A stretch of 64,000 nt of DNA. Source: DASYLJ01 sp964432595. Lineage in GTDB: Bacteria; Desulfobacterota; Binatia; DP-6. Positions 25,686-35,565 of the stretch are shown here, piece by piece. The DNA lies in NCBI GenBank assembly GCA_964432595.1, contig CAYSOF010000001.1, forward strand, positions 124,001 to 188,000. The letters run 5' to 3'. Position 1 is the stretch's first letter. Each line of letters starts with the position of its first letter. A program made the translations under genes and the position numbers. A model generated the notes under the pieces. It ran no database searches, was not told where the DNA came from, and saw only the letters and a list, made by a program, of their open reading frames with translations.

Positions 25686-27211
25686 GCATCTTCGGCAGCA
25701 CCTACACCGCGGCGCGCGCGGCCTTCCTCGACGCGTGCGCGACCGCCGGCGGCGAGATCGTCTCGTACCGCCATCCTCTGCCCGGCCCGGACGGCGAGGC
25801 GCTCTTCCTCGACACGGTGCGCTTCGGCGCGCCGGACGCGCGCCGCGTGCTCTTCGTCGCGTCGGGCACCCACGGCATCGAGGGATTCTGCGGCTCGGGC
25901 GTCCAGACGCACCTGGTGCGCACCGGGCTCCGCGTGCCGGCGGACGTCGCGCTCGTCTTCGTTCATGCGGTCAATCCGTGGGGCTTCGCCTGGCTGCGGC
26001 GTGTGAACGAGGACAACGTCGACGTGAATCGCAACTTCGCGGCGTCCGAGGCCGACCTGCCGGACAATCCGGACTACGACCGCCTGGCCGACGTCCTCAA
26101 TCCGCCGGTGCTCGACGACGGGGCGTTGCTCGCCGCGATGGCGGCGGTGCAGCGGCTCGAGGCGGAGCATGGGACCGCGGCCAGTTATCGCGCGCTCTCC
26201 GGCGGGCAGTATCGCCATCCGCGCGGCGTGCAGTACGGCGGCCGCTCGCCGGTGTGGTCGAACCGCACGCTGCGCGCCGTGTGGGCGCGGCACGCGAGCA
26301 CGGCCGACGTCGCCGCCTACGTCGACCTGCACTCGGGTCTCGGTCCGTGCGGCACGGGCCTGATCTTCCAGACCGCGCCGGCGGACGGCACGGCGGCGCG
26401 TCTGGCGGCGACGTGGTGGCCCGACGTCATCCGCGCCGATCCCGACGCCGTGCTCACGACGGGACTGATCGGCCCGGCGTTCGTCGACGCGACGGCCGCG
26501 CCCGCCGCCGGCGTCGTGCTCGAGTTCGGAACGCGGATGATGCCGGACGTGATGCGCGCCGTCCTCGAGGACAACTGGCTCGCGCATCACGGCGACCGTG
26601 CTTCGGCACAGGGGCGCGAGATCGCCCGGCGGATGCGCGAGGCCTTCCTGATGGACGATGCGGAATGGGAGACCGCCGTCTGCGCGCGCGCCCGCGAGGT
26701 GGTCGACGCGACGCTCGCCGGCCTCGCCGCCTTCACGCCGGAGCCGCGGGCCGTCACGGTGCGGCCCGCGCGGGCGGAGGACCTCGACACGCTCGTCGGC
26801 TTCAGCGTCGCGATGGCGCGCGAGACCGAGGACTACGACCTGCCCGTCGAGCGCGTACGGGCGGGGATGGGCGCGCTGCTCGCCGATCCGGCACGCGGCC
26901 GCGCGTTCGTCGTCGACGACGACGGCGCGATCGCGGCGGCGCTCGTTCTCACCGTCGAGTGGAGCGACTGGCGGAACGGGTGGTTCTGGTGGATCCAGAA
27001 CGTCTACGTGCATCCGGACCACCGCCGCCGTGGCCACTATCGCCGCCTGCACGACCACGTCCGGGCGCTCGCGGCCCGCGACCCGGAGGTGTGCGGCCTG
27101 CGGCTCTACGTCGAGGCGGGGAACCGCAACGCCCGCACGACCTATGCGGCCATGGGCATGGAGGAGACGCACTACCGGCTCTACGAGGAGGGGACCCGGG
27201 GCCCTTCCTGA
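25682..27211 (+). CDS. DUF2817 (M14-like) peptidase fused to a GNAT acetyltransferase
   Basis: 509-aa two-domain protein. Residues 1-350 are a DUF2817 domain, related to zinc carboxypeptidases: H64 and E67 in GTHGIEG, R117 in NVDVNRNF, H217 in VDLHSG, and the catalytic Glu281 in VLEFGT are all present. Residues about 357-509 are a GNAT domain (VTVRPARAEDLDTL, VHPDHRRRGHYRRLHDHV, GNRNARTTYAAMGM). DUF2817 proteins usually end near 350-370 aa, so this is a genuine fusion with no stop or frameshift between the parts. Third gene of the ATGA-coupled operon. A combined deacylation/acetylation of an amino compound is a plausible but untested role. Confidence 0.87.
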   Translation: MSIFGSTYTAARAAFLDACATAGGEIVSYRHPLPGPDGEALFLDTVRFGAPDARRVLFVASGTHGIEGFCGSGVQTHLVRTGLRVPADVALVFVHAVNPWGFAWLRRVNEDNVDVNRNFAASEADLPDNPDYDRLADVLNPPVLDDGALLAAMAAVQRLEAEHGTAASYRALSGGQYRHPRGVQYGGRSPVWSNRTLRAVWARHASTADVAAYVDLHSGLGPCGTGLIFQTAPADGTAARLAATWWPDVIRADPDAVLTTGLIGPAFVDATAAPAAGVVLEFGTRMMPDVMRAVLEDNWLAHHGDRASAQGREIARRMREAFLMDDAEWETAVCARAREVVDATLAGLAAFTPEPRAVTVRPARAEDLDTLVGFSVAMARETEDYDLPVERVRAGMGALLADPARGRAFVVDDDGAIAAALVLTVEWSDWRNGWFWWIQNVYVHPDHRRRGHYRRLHDHVRALAARDPEVCGLRLYVEAGNRNARTTYAAMGMEETHYRLYEEGTRGPS

Positions 27212-27240
27212 GCGCGCGCGGCATCTGCCATGATGCCCGC

Positions 27241-28245
27241 ATGACCGCCTCCTACACCCACTTCCCCGCGCTGCTGTCCGACGCCGACGCCGAGGGCATG
27301 ATCCGGCTCTGCGAGCGCTTCGGCAGCTACGGCATGTACGGGCAGAAGCCCATCGAGGAGGACCTCGGCCGCGGGCTCTTCCAGCGCCACGACGCCGCGA
27401 TGAACTACATCCGCACCGGCGGGCGCTTCGGCAGGCGCGAGTCGTTCGAGTCGGCGGCGGTGCGCACCAACTACTTCCGCGAGACCTACGCCTACGACAA
27501 GCCGGTCGTCGACGGCATCGAGGGCTTCCTCTGGCACGAGGGGTTCGTCGAGGCGTCGCGCAAGCTCTTCGGGCGTCCCGTGATCTCGCCCGCCATCGTC
27601 TACGCCAACCTGCTCGTCCCCGGACAGGAGCTGGCCGTACACACCGACGTGCCGGAGTTCCGCGGCGCCAATCGCACGAAGGACCCCGAGTGGCTGATGG
27701 TCGTCATGCACCACTCCGGCCTGTTCGATCGCTGGCGCATGCCCATCGCCACCGGCGTCTCGTGGTGGCGCGGATGCCGCGGCGGCGAGCTCGCGCTGTA
27801 TCCCGACGGGGCCGACGGTCCGCCCACGACCGTTCCCGCGGCGCACAACACGGCGATCGTCCTCGACACCGACACGGTCTTCCACGGCGTCGACCGCGTC
27901 ACGGAAGCCGCGCAGCCGCTTCCGCCGCTCGAGATCGGCATGCGCCTCGGCTACCAGGGCGACGATCGGTGGCGGGTCGGGTTCGGCGACGAGACGGTCG
28001 TCCGCTACCACTGGGACGACGTGCGCTTCTCCGTCTCGTGGAAGGCGTACTGCTTCGCCGACGAGGCGGAGAAACGGGCGGCGTTCGAGCACACCGACGA
28101 CCTCACCCGGCCGCAGATCATGGAGGCGCTGCTCGCCGACCTCCGTCGCCGCGGCCGCCTCGACGGCGACGTCCCGAACGGCACCGACCTCGCGCTGCTG
28201 ATGATCGACGAGTACATCCGCTTTCCCCCACCGGCCGGCGCATGA
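27241..28245 (+). CDS. 2-oxoglutarate/Fe(II) oxygenase-fold protein
   Basis: 334-aa soluble protein with a likely double-stranded beta-helix iron site: H134 and D136 in HTDVPEF and H215 in VFHGVDRV, the HxD...H triad with normal spacing. The domain is flanked by long helical ends that I do not recognise. An Arg for 2-oxoglutarate (R219 or one further on) is possible but not certain. The start at 27241 has CATGAT 6 nt upstream and no Shine-Dalgarno. It ends in an ATGA with a five-codon reading frame that precedes the next gene. Substrate unknown. Confidence 0.65.
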   Translation: MTASYTHFPALLSDADAEGMIRLCERFGSYGMYGQKPIEEDLGRGLFQRHDAAMNYIRTGGRFGRRESFESAAVRTNYFRETYAYDKPVVDGIEGFLWHEGFVEASRKLFGRPVISPAIVYANLLVPGQELAVHTDVPEFRGANRTKDPEWLMVVMHHSGLFDRWRMPIATGVSWWRGCRGGELALYPDGADGPPTTVPAAHNTAIVLDTDTVFHGVDRVTEAAQPLPPLEIGMRLGYQGDDRWRVGFGDETVVRYHWDDVRFSVSWKAYCFADEAEKRAAFEHTDDLTRPQIMEALLADLRRRGRLDGDVPNGTDLALLMIDEYIRFPPPAGA

Positions 28246-28255
28246 AGGCGGTCCC

Positions 28256-28729
28256 CTGAAAGCGGTCACCGGCCTGCTGCTGCTGCTCTCCGCCGGCGCG
28301 CTCGGGGTCTATGCCGGCGCGATGCTCACGGAAGGCTTCGTTCTCGTCCCCCACTGGCAGTCGCTGCCGCCGGCGGAGTTCTACGCGTGGTACGCCGCGA
28401 ACGACGCGCGCCTGCTGAGCTTCTTCGGCACGGTCACCGAGATGGCTGCGCTGCCGGCGCTGGGTGCGGCGCTCGCGGCGTTCATCACGCGGCATCCGGG
28501 ACGCTGGTCGGCGCTCGTCGCCGCGCTGTCCATGATCGTCTGCGTGGCGATGTTCTTCGTGTACTTCGCCGATGCCAACGCGCGCTTCTCGGCGGCGAGC
28601 ATCCCGGGCGACGCGTTGCCGGCCGAGCTCGAACGCTGGGCGTCGTGGCATCGGAGTCGGATGGTCCTGGCCGTCGTCGCGCTGCTCGCCGCGCTGATCC
28701 CGCTGCGGCGCCACGGGGAGCGCCCATGA
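28256..28729 (+). CDS. Small DUF1772-like membrane protein (start uncertain)
   Basis: About 135-157 aa with four hydrophobic segments and the pattern of DUF1772/anthrone-oxygenase-like membrane proteins (LTEGFVLVPHW; W-A-S-W-H-R-S-R before the last segment). The first ATG in frame (28322) falls inside the first membrane segment, so it is probably too late. A CTG at 28256 gives a sensible N-terminus (KAVTGLLLLLSAG). Just upstream, an ATG overlapping the previous stop (28242) begins MKAVP and then meets a stop; its bases closely resemble those at the CTG, suggesting a small duplication or a lost coupled start. Function unknown. Confidence 0.6.
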   Translation: MKAVTGLLLLLSAGALGVYAGAMLTEGFVLVPHWQSLPPAEFYAWYAANDARLLSFFGTVTEMAALPALGAALAAFITRHPGRWSALVAALSMIVCVAMFFVYFADANARFSAASIPGDALPAELERWASWHRSRMVLAVVALLAALIPLRRHGERP

Positions 28730-28751
28730 AGCCCCCATGAAGCATCGATGA
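28726..28751 (+). other. Nested ATGA stop-start relay between two genes
   Basis: The stop of the DUF1772-like gene overlaps an ATG at 28726 that reads MKPP and stops. That stop overlaps an ATG at 28737 that reads MKHR and stops, and this last stop overlaps the ATG (28748) of the shikimate-dehydrogenase-like gene. Three consecutive stop-start overlaps within 26 bp could pass ribosomes from one gene to the next. Confidence 0.5.
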
Positions 28752-29539
28752 TCACCGGCGCCACCAAGCTGCTCGCCCTGATCGCCGACCCGATCGTGCA
28801 GGCGCGCTCCCCGGGGCTCGTGACCACGATCCTGCAGCGTCGCGGCCGCTTCGGCGACTTCGTCTTCGTCCCGATGCAGGTGCCCGACGGCGCCCTGCCC
28901 GAGGTCGTCGCGGCGATCCGACGCATCGGCAACTTCGCGGGCGCCGTGGTCTCGATGCCGCACAAGCAGGCGATGGTGCCCCTGATCGACGAGGTGCTAC
29001 CCGACGGCCGCATCGTCGGCGCCGTCAACGTCATCCGTCGCGATGCGGCCGGCCGGCTCACCGGCACGACGCTCGACGGCGAAGGATTCGTCGCCGGGCT
29101 CGCGGGCGCCGGGCACACGGTGGCCGGCAAGGCGTGCGCCCTCGCGGGCGCCGGCGGCGCGGGGTCGGCGATCGCGTTCGCGCTCGCACGCCACGGCTGC
29201 GCCACGCTCGCCATCGTGAACCGCACGACGGTGAAGGCCGCGGCGCTCGCGGCGCAGGTACGCGCCGCGTTCCCCGCCGTGGACGTCCGCGTCGGCGACG
29301 ACGGCCGCCGCTTCGACGTCGCCGTCAACGCGACGTCGCTCGGCATGCGGTCCGGCGACGCGCTGCCGATGTCGCGCGACCTCGTCGAGCGGTCGGCGGT
29401 GGTCGCCGAGTGCGTGGTCACGCAGGACAGGACGCCGCTGCTCGCGCTGGCTGAGGACGTCGGCCGCACGATCCACCCCGGCCTGCCGATGCTAACCGCG
29501 CAGCTCGACCTGCTGCTCGACTTCATGGGCGTGGCGTGA
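28748..29539 (+). CDS. Shikimate dehydrogenase-family protein
   Basis: 263-aa homologue of AroE. N-terminal substrate domain LIADPIVQARSP (the usual SPxxHN site is changed to SPGLVT) with the catalytic Lys retained at K73 in MPHKQ, and a C-terminal Rossmann domain with GAGGAGSAIAFAL and the NADP-type NRT-x-x-K-A. TTLDGEGF replaces the NTDxxG motif. The altered substrate loop suggests a paralogue such as a quinate/shikimate-like or other hydroxyacid dehydrogenase rather than the biosynthetic AroE. Coupled by GTGA to the following acetyltransferase. Confidence 0.85.
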   Translation: MITGATKLLALIADPIVQARSPGLVTTILQRRGRFGDFVFVPMQVPDGALPEVVAAIRRIGNFAGAVVSMPHKQAMVPLIDEVLPDGRIVGAVNVIRRDAAGRLTGTTLDGEGFVAGLAGAGHTVAGKACALAGAGGAGSAIAFALARHGCATLAIVNRTTVKAAALAAQVRAAFPAVDVRVGDDGRRFDVAVNATSLGMRSGDALPMSRDLVERSAVVAECVVTQDRTPLLALAEDVGRTIHPGLPMLTAQLDLLLDFMGVA

Positions 29540-30063
29540 TCCGGCCGGCGACGCTGGACGACGTCCCGGCGCTCGAGGCCCTGATCGCCGCATCCGCGCG
29601 CGCCTTCGGCCGTCCCGACTACACCGACGCGCAGATCGACGCGGCGCTCGGCACCGCGTGGGGCGTCGACACCGAGCTCGTCCGCGACGGCACCTACTTC
29701 GTCGTCGAGCTCGACGGCGCCCTCGTCGCGTGCGGCGGCTGGAGCCGGCGCCGGACGCTCTTCGGCGCGGACGCGCAGCCCGGCCGCGAGTCCGCGCTGC
29801 TCGATCCAACGCTGGATGCCGCGCGCATCCGGGCCTTCTTCGTCCACCCGGACCACGGCCGCCGCGGCATCGGCCGGGCCCTGCTGGACCACTGCGAAGA
29901 TGCCGCACGGCGGGAGGGCTTCCGCGACGCAGAGCTCATGGCGACGCTTCCCGGCCAGCGCCTCTACGGCGCGTTCGGCTACGTGAGCGGCGACCCGATC
30001 GAGCATCCGCTGCCCGGCGGGCTGACGATCAGATTCGTGCCGATGCGGAAGCCGCTGGGCTGA
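29536..30063 (+). CDS. GNAT-family N-acetyltransferase
   Basis: 175-aa acetyltransferase with all GNAT landmarks: IRPATLDDVPALEALI, VHPDHGRRGIGRALLDH (acetyl-CoA loop) and GQRLYGAFGYV near the C-terminus. A central insertion (RRRTLFGADAQPGRES) matches a subgroup with similar insertions that is often annotated simply as GNAT. The GTG start overlaps the dehydrogenase stop by GTGA. Last gene of this short operon; substrate unknown. Confidence 0.87.
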   Translation: MIRPATLDDVPALEALIAASARAFGRPDYTDAQIDAALGTAWGVDTELVRDGTYFVVELDGALVACGGWSRRRTLFGADAQPGRESALLDPTLDAARIRAFFVHPDHGRRGIGRALLDHCEDAARREGFRDAELMATLPGQRLYGAFGYVSGDPIEHPLPGGLTIRFVPMRKPLG

Positions 30064-30178
30064 GCCGCACGGTCACGAATGTGCCGGGCGACGCAGGAGC
30101 GTCGCTGCTTGCATGCTTGGTCGTCGGAAAGCTCGCAGCGAGCCAAGGCACACGACTTGCTCAGTCCGCCGAGCCCCG

Positions 30179-32343
<2,165 letters not shown>

Positions 32344-32347
<4 letters not shown>

Positions 32348-33486
32348 GAGCCGACGCTCGCGAACACCGCGTCGATGAGCGCGCGCGTGGTCGGCGTCTG
32401 CCAGCGCGGGCCCATCTTGTTCATCACGTAGCCGAACGCGATGCCGCTCTCGGGGTCGGCGAAGCCGAGCAGGCCGCCGGCGCCGAAGTGACCGAACGCG
32501 CCCGGATTGGGGCCGATCATCCGCTCGGGCTGCGTCAGCTGGAAGCCGAGGCCGAAGCGCGACGGGCGGTGCAGGATCGCGTCGGGGCCGTTCACGTGCT
32601 CGACGACCGCCGCGGCGAGGACGTCGCGCGAGACGACCGGCGCACCGCCCGCGGCGAGCGCCGTGAACACGCGCGCGATGCCGCGCGCCGTGCCATGGCC
32701 GTTCGTCGACGGGACCTCCGCGCGTCGCCAGGCGGGCGTGTTGATGACGCCGTGGCCCGAGAGCCCCGGTGGATTCGCGTAGGTGTTCCGCAGCATCCGC
32801 ATCTCGTCGCTGAGCGACGGCGCGTCGGGCGGCACCGCCGACTCGCCCGACCACACCCACTCCGCGACGCGCGCGTCCTCGCTGGCCGGCAGGCCGATGT
32901 GGACGTCGGCGCCGAGCGGACGCGCGATCTCGTCGCGGAGGAACGTGCCGAGCGAGCGGCCGTCGATGCGCCGCACCACCTCGCCGACCAGGTAGCCGAA
33001 CGTGTTCACGTGGTAGCCGTGCCGCGTGCGCGGCGTCCACCACGGCGCCTGCGCGGCGAGCGCCGTCGTCATCGCCGTCCAGTCGAGCATCGCGTTCGGC
33101 GGCAGCGTCTCGCGCACCGCCGGCAGCCCCGCGCGATGGCAGAGGAGGTCGCGCGTCGTGACGTCGCCCTTGTCGCCCGCGGCGAACTCCGGCCAGTAGC
33201 GCGCGACGGGCGCATCGAGATCGAGGCGCCCGCGGTCGACGAGCACCAGCGCCGCGAGCGTCGTGAGCGCCTTGCCGACGGAGAAGAAGTTCACGAGGGT
33301 GTCGCGATGCCATGGCACGCGCCGTGCGGCGTCGACGTGCCCGCCCCACAAGTCGACGACGACGCGGCCGTCGATCGACACGGTCACCGCCGCGCCGATC
33401 TCGTCGTGCACCGCGAAGTTGTTCACGAACGCATCACGCACGGGCGCGAACCGCGGATCGCACGTACCGTCGACGAGGACCGACAT
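32344..33486 (-). CDS. Beta-lactamase-fold serine hydrolase (EstB/class C-like)
   Basis: 380-aa serine hydrolase of the beta-lactamase/penicillin-binding-protein family used by esterases such as EstB and LCB5-type hydrolases. Catalytic S-x-x-K is SVGK in NFFSVGKALT, followed by Y-x-N (YHVNTFGYLVGE). A C-terminal FGHFGAGG replaces the KTG box, as is usual for this branch. No signal peptide, so cytoplasmic. An in-frame GTG at 33528 would add 14 residues. Monocistronic and divergent from the 95-aa protein gene. Confidence 0.87.
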
Positions 33487-33560
33487 CGGTTTTCTTTGCA
33501 GCGCCGTGGGAGCCGCTTCAACCGTCACTTCCCCCTTTTTATCGGCCGGGGCCCGTGGTT

Positions 33561-33566
33561 TAATCT
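33561..33566 (+). promoter_or_regulatory. Putative -10 element, leaderless type
   Basis: TAATCT lies exactly 6 nt before the GTG at 33573 in a locally AT-rich patch (33528-33566) between divergent genes. No Shine-Dalgarno sequence precedes the start. Confidence 0.4.
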
Positions 33567-33572
33567 GCCTCC

Positions 33573-33860
33573 GTGGATCGCACTCGCAGCGACCGGTCGC
33601 TCACCGAACGCATCCTCAACGTGCTTCGTCCCTACGCGTCCAACTGGACGGGCACGCTCGGCCGCGGCGATCTGGTCATCCCACAGCGCGAGATCCCGCG
33701 CGTGATCCACGAGATCCTCGACGCGCTGAAGGACGACGCCACGTACAAGGAAGCCGGCGACCGCGAGCTGTTCGACGTGCTGATGGCCGGCAGCCGCAGC
33801 GAGTCGGTCCAGGACCGCGCCGGCCTGCTCCGCAAGCACTTCCGCATCCTGCTGCGCTGA
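33573..33860 (+). CDS. Conserved-looking 95-aa helical protein
   Basis: Small soluble protein with many charged residues and no recognised domain, signal peptide or membrane segment (for example RVIHEILDALKDDATYKEAGDRELFDVLM). Two bases separate it from the thiolase start, so it probably leads the thiolase/DUF35 operon. Composition and third-position GC support real coding. Function unknown; the name given to the thiolase operon does not explain it. Confidence 0.65.
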   Translation: MDRTRSDRSLTERILNVLRPYASNWTGTLGRGDLVIPQREIPRVIHEILDALKDDATYKEAGDRELFDVLMAGSRSESVQDRAGLLRKHFRILLR

Positions 33861-33862
33861 CG

Positions 33863-35038
33863 ATGGCCGCGCACCCCCTTCGCGGAGCCGCGGCGATCGC
33901 CGGATTGGGGATCACGCCGCAGGGAAAGGTGTACGGCACCAACGCGGTCGGCTTCGCCGTCGACGCGGTCCGTCTCGCGCTCGAAGACGCCGGGCTCGAG
34001 CGCGATCAGCTCGACGGGCTGCTCGTGAACCCCGGGCTCACGTGGAACGACCAGGGCATGGGCTCGTTCCAGCTGCAGCAGGCGCTCGGCCTGCGCGACC
34101 TGCGCCTCACCGCCACGATGAACCTCGGCGGCGCCACCGCGTGCGCGATGATCCAACATGCGACGCAGGCGATCGCGGCCGGCCTCTGCACGACGGTGGC
34201 GTGCGTGTTCTCCGACGCGCCGCTGAAGCCGCCGGCGCCCGACGGCGCGCGCAAGTCGAGCGGCGCGGCCTACGGCTTCGCGCGTGGGTGGGAGGCGGCC
34301 TACGGCTTCTTCGGCGTGAACGCCATGTACGCGCTCGTCGCCAGCCGCCACATGCACCGCTTCGGCACGACGCAGGACCAGCTCGGCGGCGTCGCCGTCG
34401 CGCAGCGGCGCTGGGCGGCGCTGAACCCGCAGGCGCAGCTGCACGACAAGCCGCTCTCGCTCGACGAGTACCGCGCGTCGCGCTGGATCGTCGAGCCGTT
34501 CCACCTCTTCGACTGCTGCCTCGTCTCGAACGGCGGGCTCGCGGTCATCGTGACCAGCGCGGAGCGCGCGCGCCAGCTGCGCAAGCCGCCGGTCTACGTC
34601 TGGGGCATGGGCCAGGGCCATCCGGGCGGCGACGCCGCCGAGACGCTCACCTCGGGCGCGGTGCTCGCGAAGAAGCCGGCGTTCGACATGGCCGGCGTGA
34701 CGCTCGCCGACATCGACGTCGTCGAGCTGTACGACTGCTACACGTTCACCGTCCTCGTGACGCTCGAGGACTACGGCTTCTGCGCGAAGGGCGAGGGCGG
34801 ACCGTTCGCGGCCGAGGCGCACACCGGTCCCGGCGGCACGCTCGCCCTCAATACCGGCGGCGGCCAGCTGTCGAGCTTCTACATGTGGGGCATGACGCCG
34901 GTGTCCGAGGCCGTCATCCAGGTGCGCGGCGAGGGTGGCGCGCGCCAGGCGGCGAAGCACGACCTCGCGCTGGTATCGGGCAACGGCGGCGTGCTCAGCA
35001 CCCACTCGAACCTGATCCTGTCGAGGCTGCCCGCATGA
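33863..35038 (+). CDS. Thiolase-family protein (SCP-x/lipid-transfer type)
   Basis: 391-aa thiolase-fold protein of the SCP2-thiolase group that works with DUF35 partners in steroid or branched acyl-CoA side-chain cleavage. Seen: AAIAGLGITPQGK start, the nucleophile position in the NLGGATACAMIQHA region, ELYDCYTFTVLVTLEDYGFC, and the C-terminal NTGGGQLSSFYMWGM and GNGGVLSTHS. In this group the classic CxGxG end is replaced. The ATG at 33863 is chosen from family alignment in memory. Its stop overlaps the DUF35 gene start (ATGA), the usual arrangement for such heterodimers. Confidence 0.9.
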   Translation: MAAHPLRGAAAIAGLGITPQGKVYGTNAVGFAVDAVRLALEDAGLERDQLDGLLVNPGLTWNDQGMGSFQLQQALGLRDLRLTATMNLGGATACAMIQHATQAIAAGLCTTVACVFSDAPLKPPAPDGARKSSGAAYGFARGWEAAYGFFGVNAMYALVASRHMHRFGTTQDQLGGVAVAQRRWAALNPQAQLHDKPLSLDEYRASRWIVEPFHLFDCCLVSNGGLAVIVTSAERARQLRKPPVYVWGMGQGHPGGDAAETLTSGAVLAKKPAFDMAGVTLADIDVVELYDCYTFTVLVTLEDYGFCAKGEGGPFAAEAHTGPGGTLALNTGGGQLSSFYMWGMTPVSEAVIQVRGEGGARQAAKHDLALVSGNGGVLSTHSNLILSRLPA

Positions 35039-35469
35039 GCGCCGTTCCCGGCCGCCCCGTTCCCGCCGTGACGCCCGAGATGGCCCCCTTCTGGGAGGCC
35101 GCCCGGCGCCGGCAGCTCGTCGTCCAGCGCTGCACCGCGTGCGGGACGTTGCGCTTCCCGGCGCGCGAGGCGTGCAGCCGGTGCCTGTCCCGGCGGAGCG
35201 AGTGGACGCCGGTCGCGGGGCGGGGCGAGGTGTTCAGCACCGCGATCATGCACCAGGCAAACCACCCGGCGTTTGCGGCGGTCGCACCCTACGCGGTCGT
35301 CGTCGTCCAGCTACCGGAAGGCGTCCGGATCATGTCGAACCTCGTCGATTGTCCCGTCGGCGACGTCCGCATCGGCATGCCGGTCGAGGTGGTCTTCGAG
35401 GAGCTCGACGCCGACGTGACCCTGCCGCTGTTCCGCCCGGCACGCGCGACGTCATCCAGCAACGTCTGA
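35035..35469 (+). CDS. DUF35 OB-fold/zinc-ribbon acyl-CoA-associated protein
   Basis: 144-aa protein with an N-terminal rubredoxin-like zinc ribbon (CTAC...CSRC, residues about 29-47) and an OB-fold that binds acyl-CoA (GEVFSTAIMHQANHPAF, PYAVVVVQLPEGVRIMSNLV). DUF35 proteins pair with thiolases or aldolases and are needed for their stability or activity. ATGA overlap with the thiolase gene supports a functional complex. Substrate class (sterol-like or other acyl-CoA) is inferred from the family only. Confidence 0.9.
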   Translation: MSAVPGRPVPAVTPEMAPFWEAARRRQLVVQRCTACGTLRFPAREACSRCLSRRSEWTPVAGRGEVFSTAIMHQANHPAFAAVAPYAVVVVQLPEGVRIMSNLVDCPVGDVRIGMPVEVVFEELDADVTLPLFRPARATSSSNV

Positions 35470-35553
35470 CCCGGCGTTTTCGACCGTTCGCGCCACGTCC
35501 CTCGCCAGCGCTCGTGACGCGTAGCAGGGTAGGCGGCGCGGTCGACCCTGGGT

Positions 35554-35559
35554 TATACG
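35554..35559 (+). promoter_or_regulatory. Putative -10 element, leaderless type
   Basis: TATACG lies 6 nt before the ATG at 35566 of the LytS-like kinase. The 96-bp gap upstream has no Shine-Dalgarno near the start. Confidence 0.35.
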
Positions 35560-35565
35560 AACCCC

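Noticed and set aside
28748..29539. Annotation as biosynthetic aroE
   Set aside because: The SPxxHN and NTD substrate motifs are altered, so only family membership is stated.
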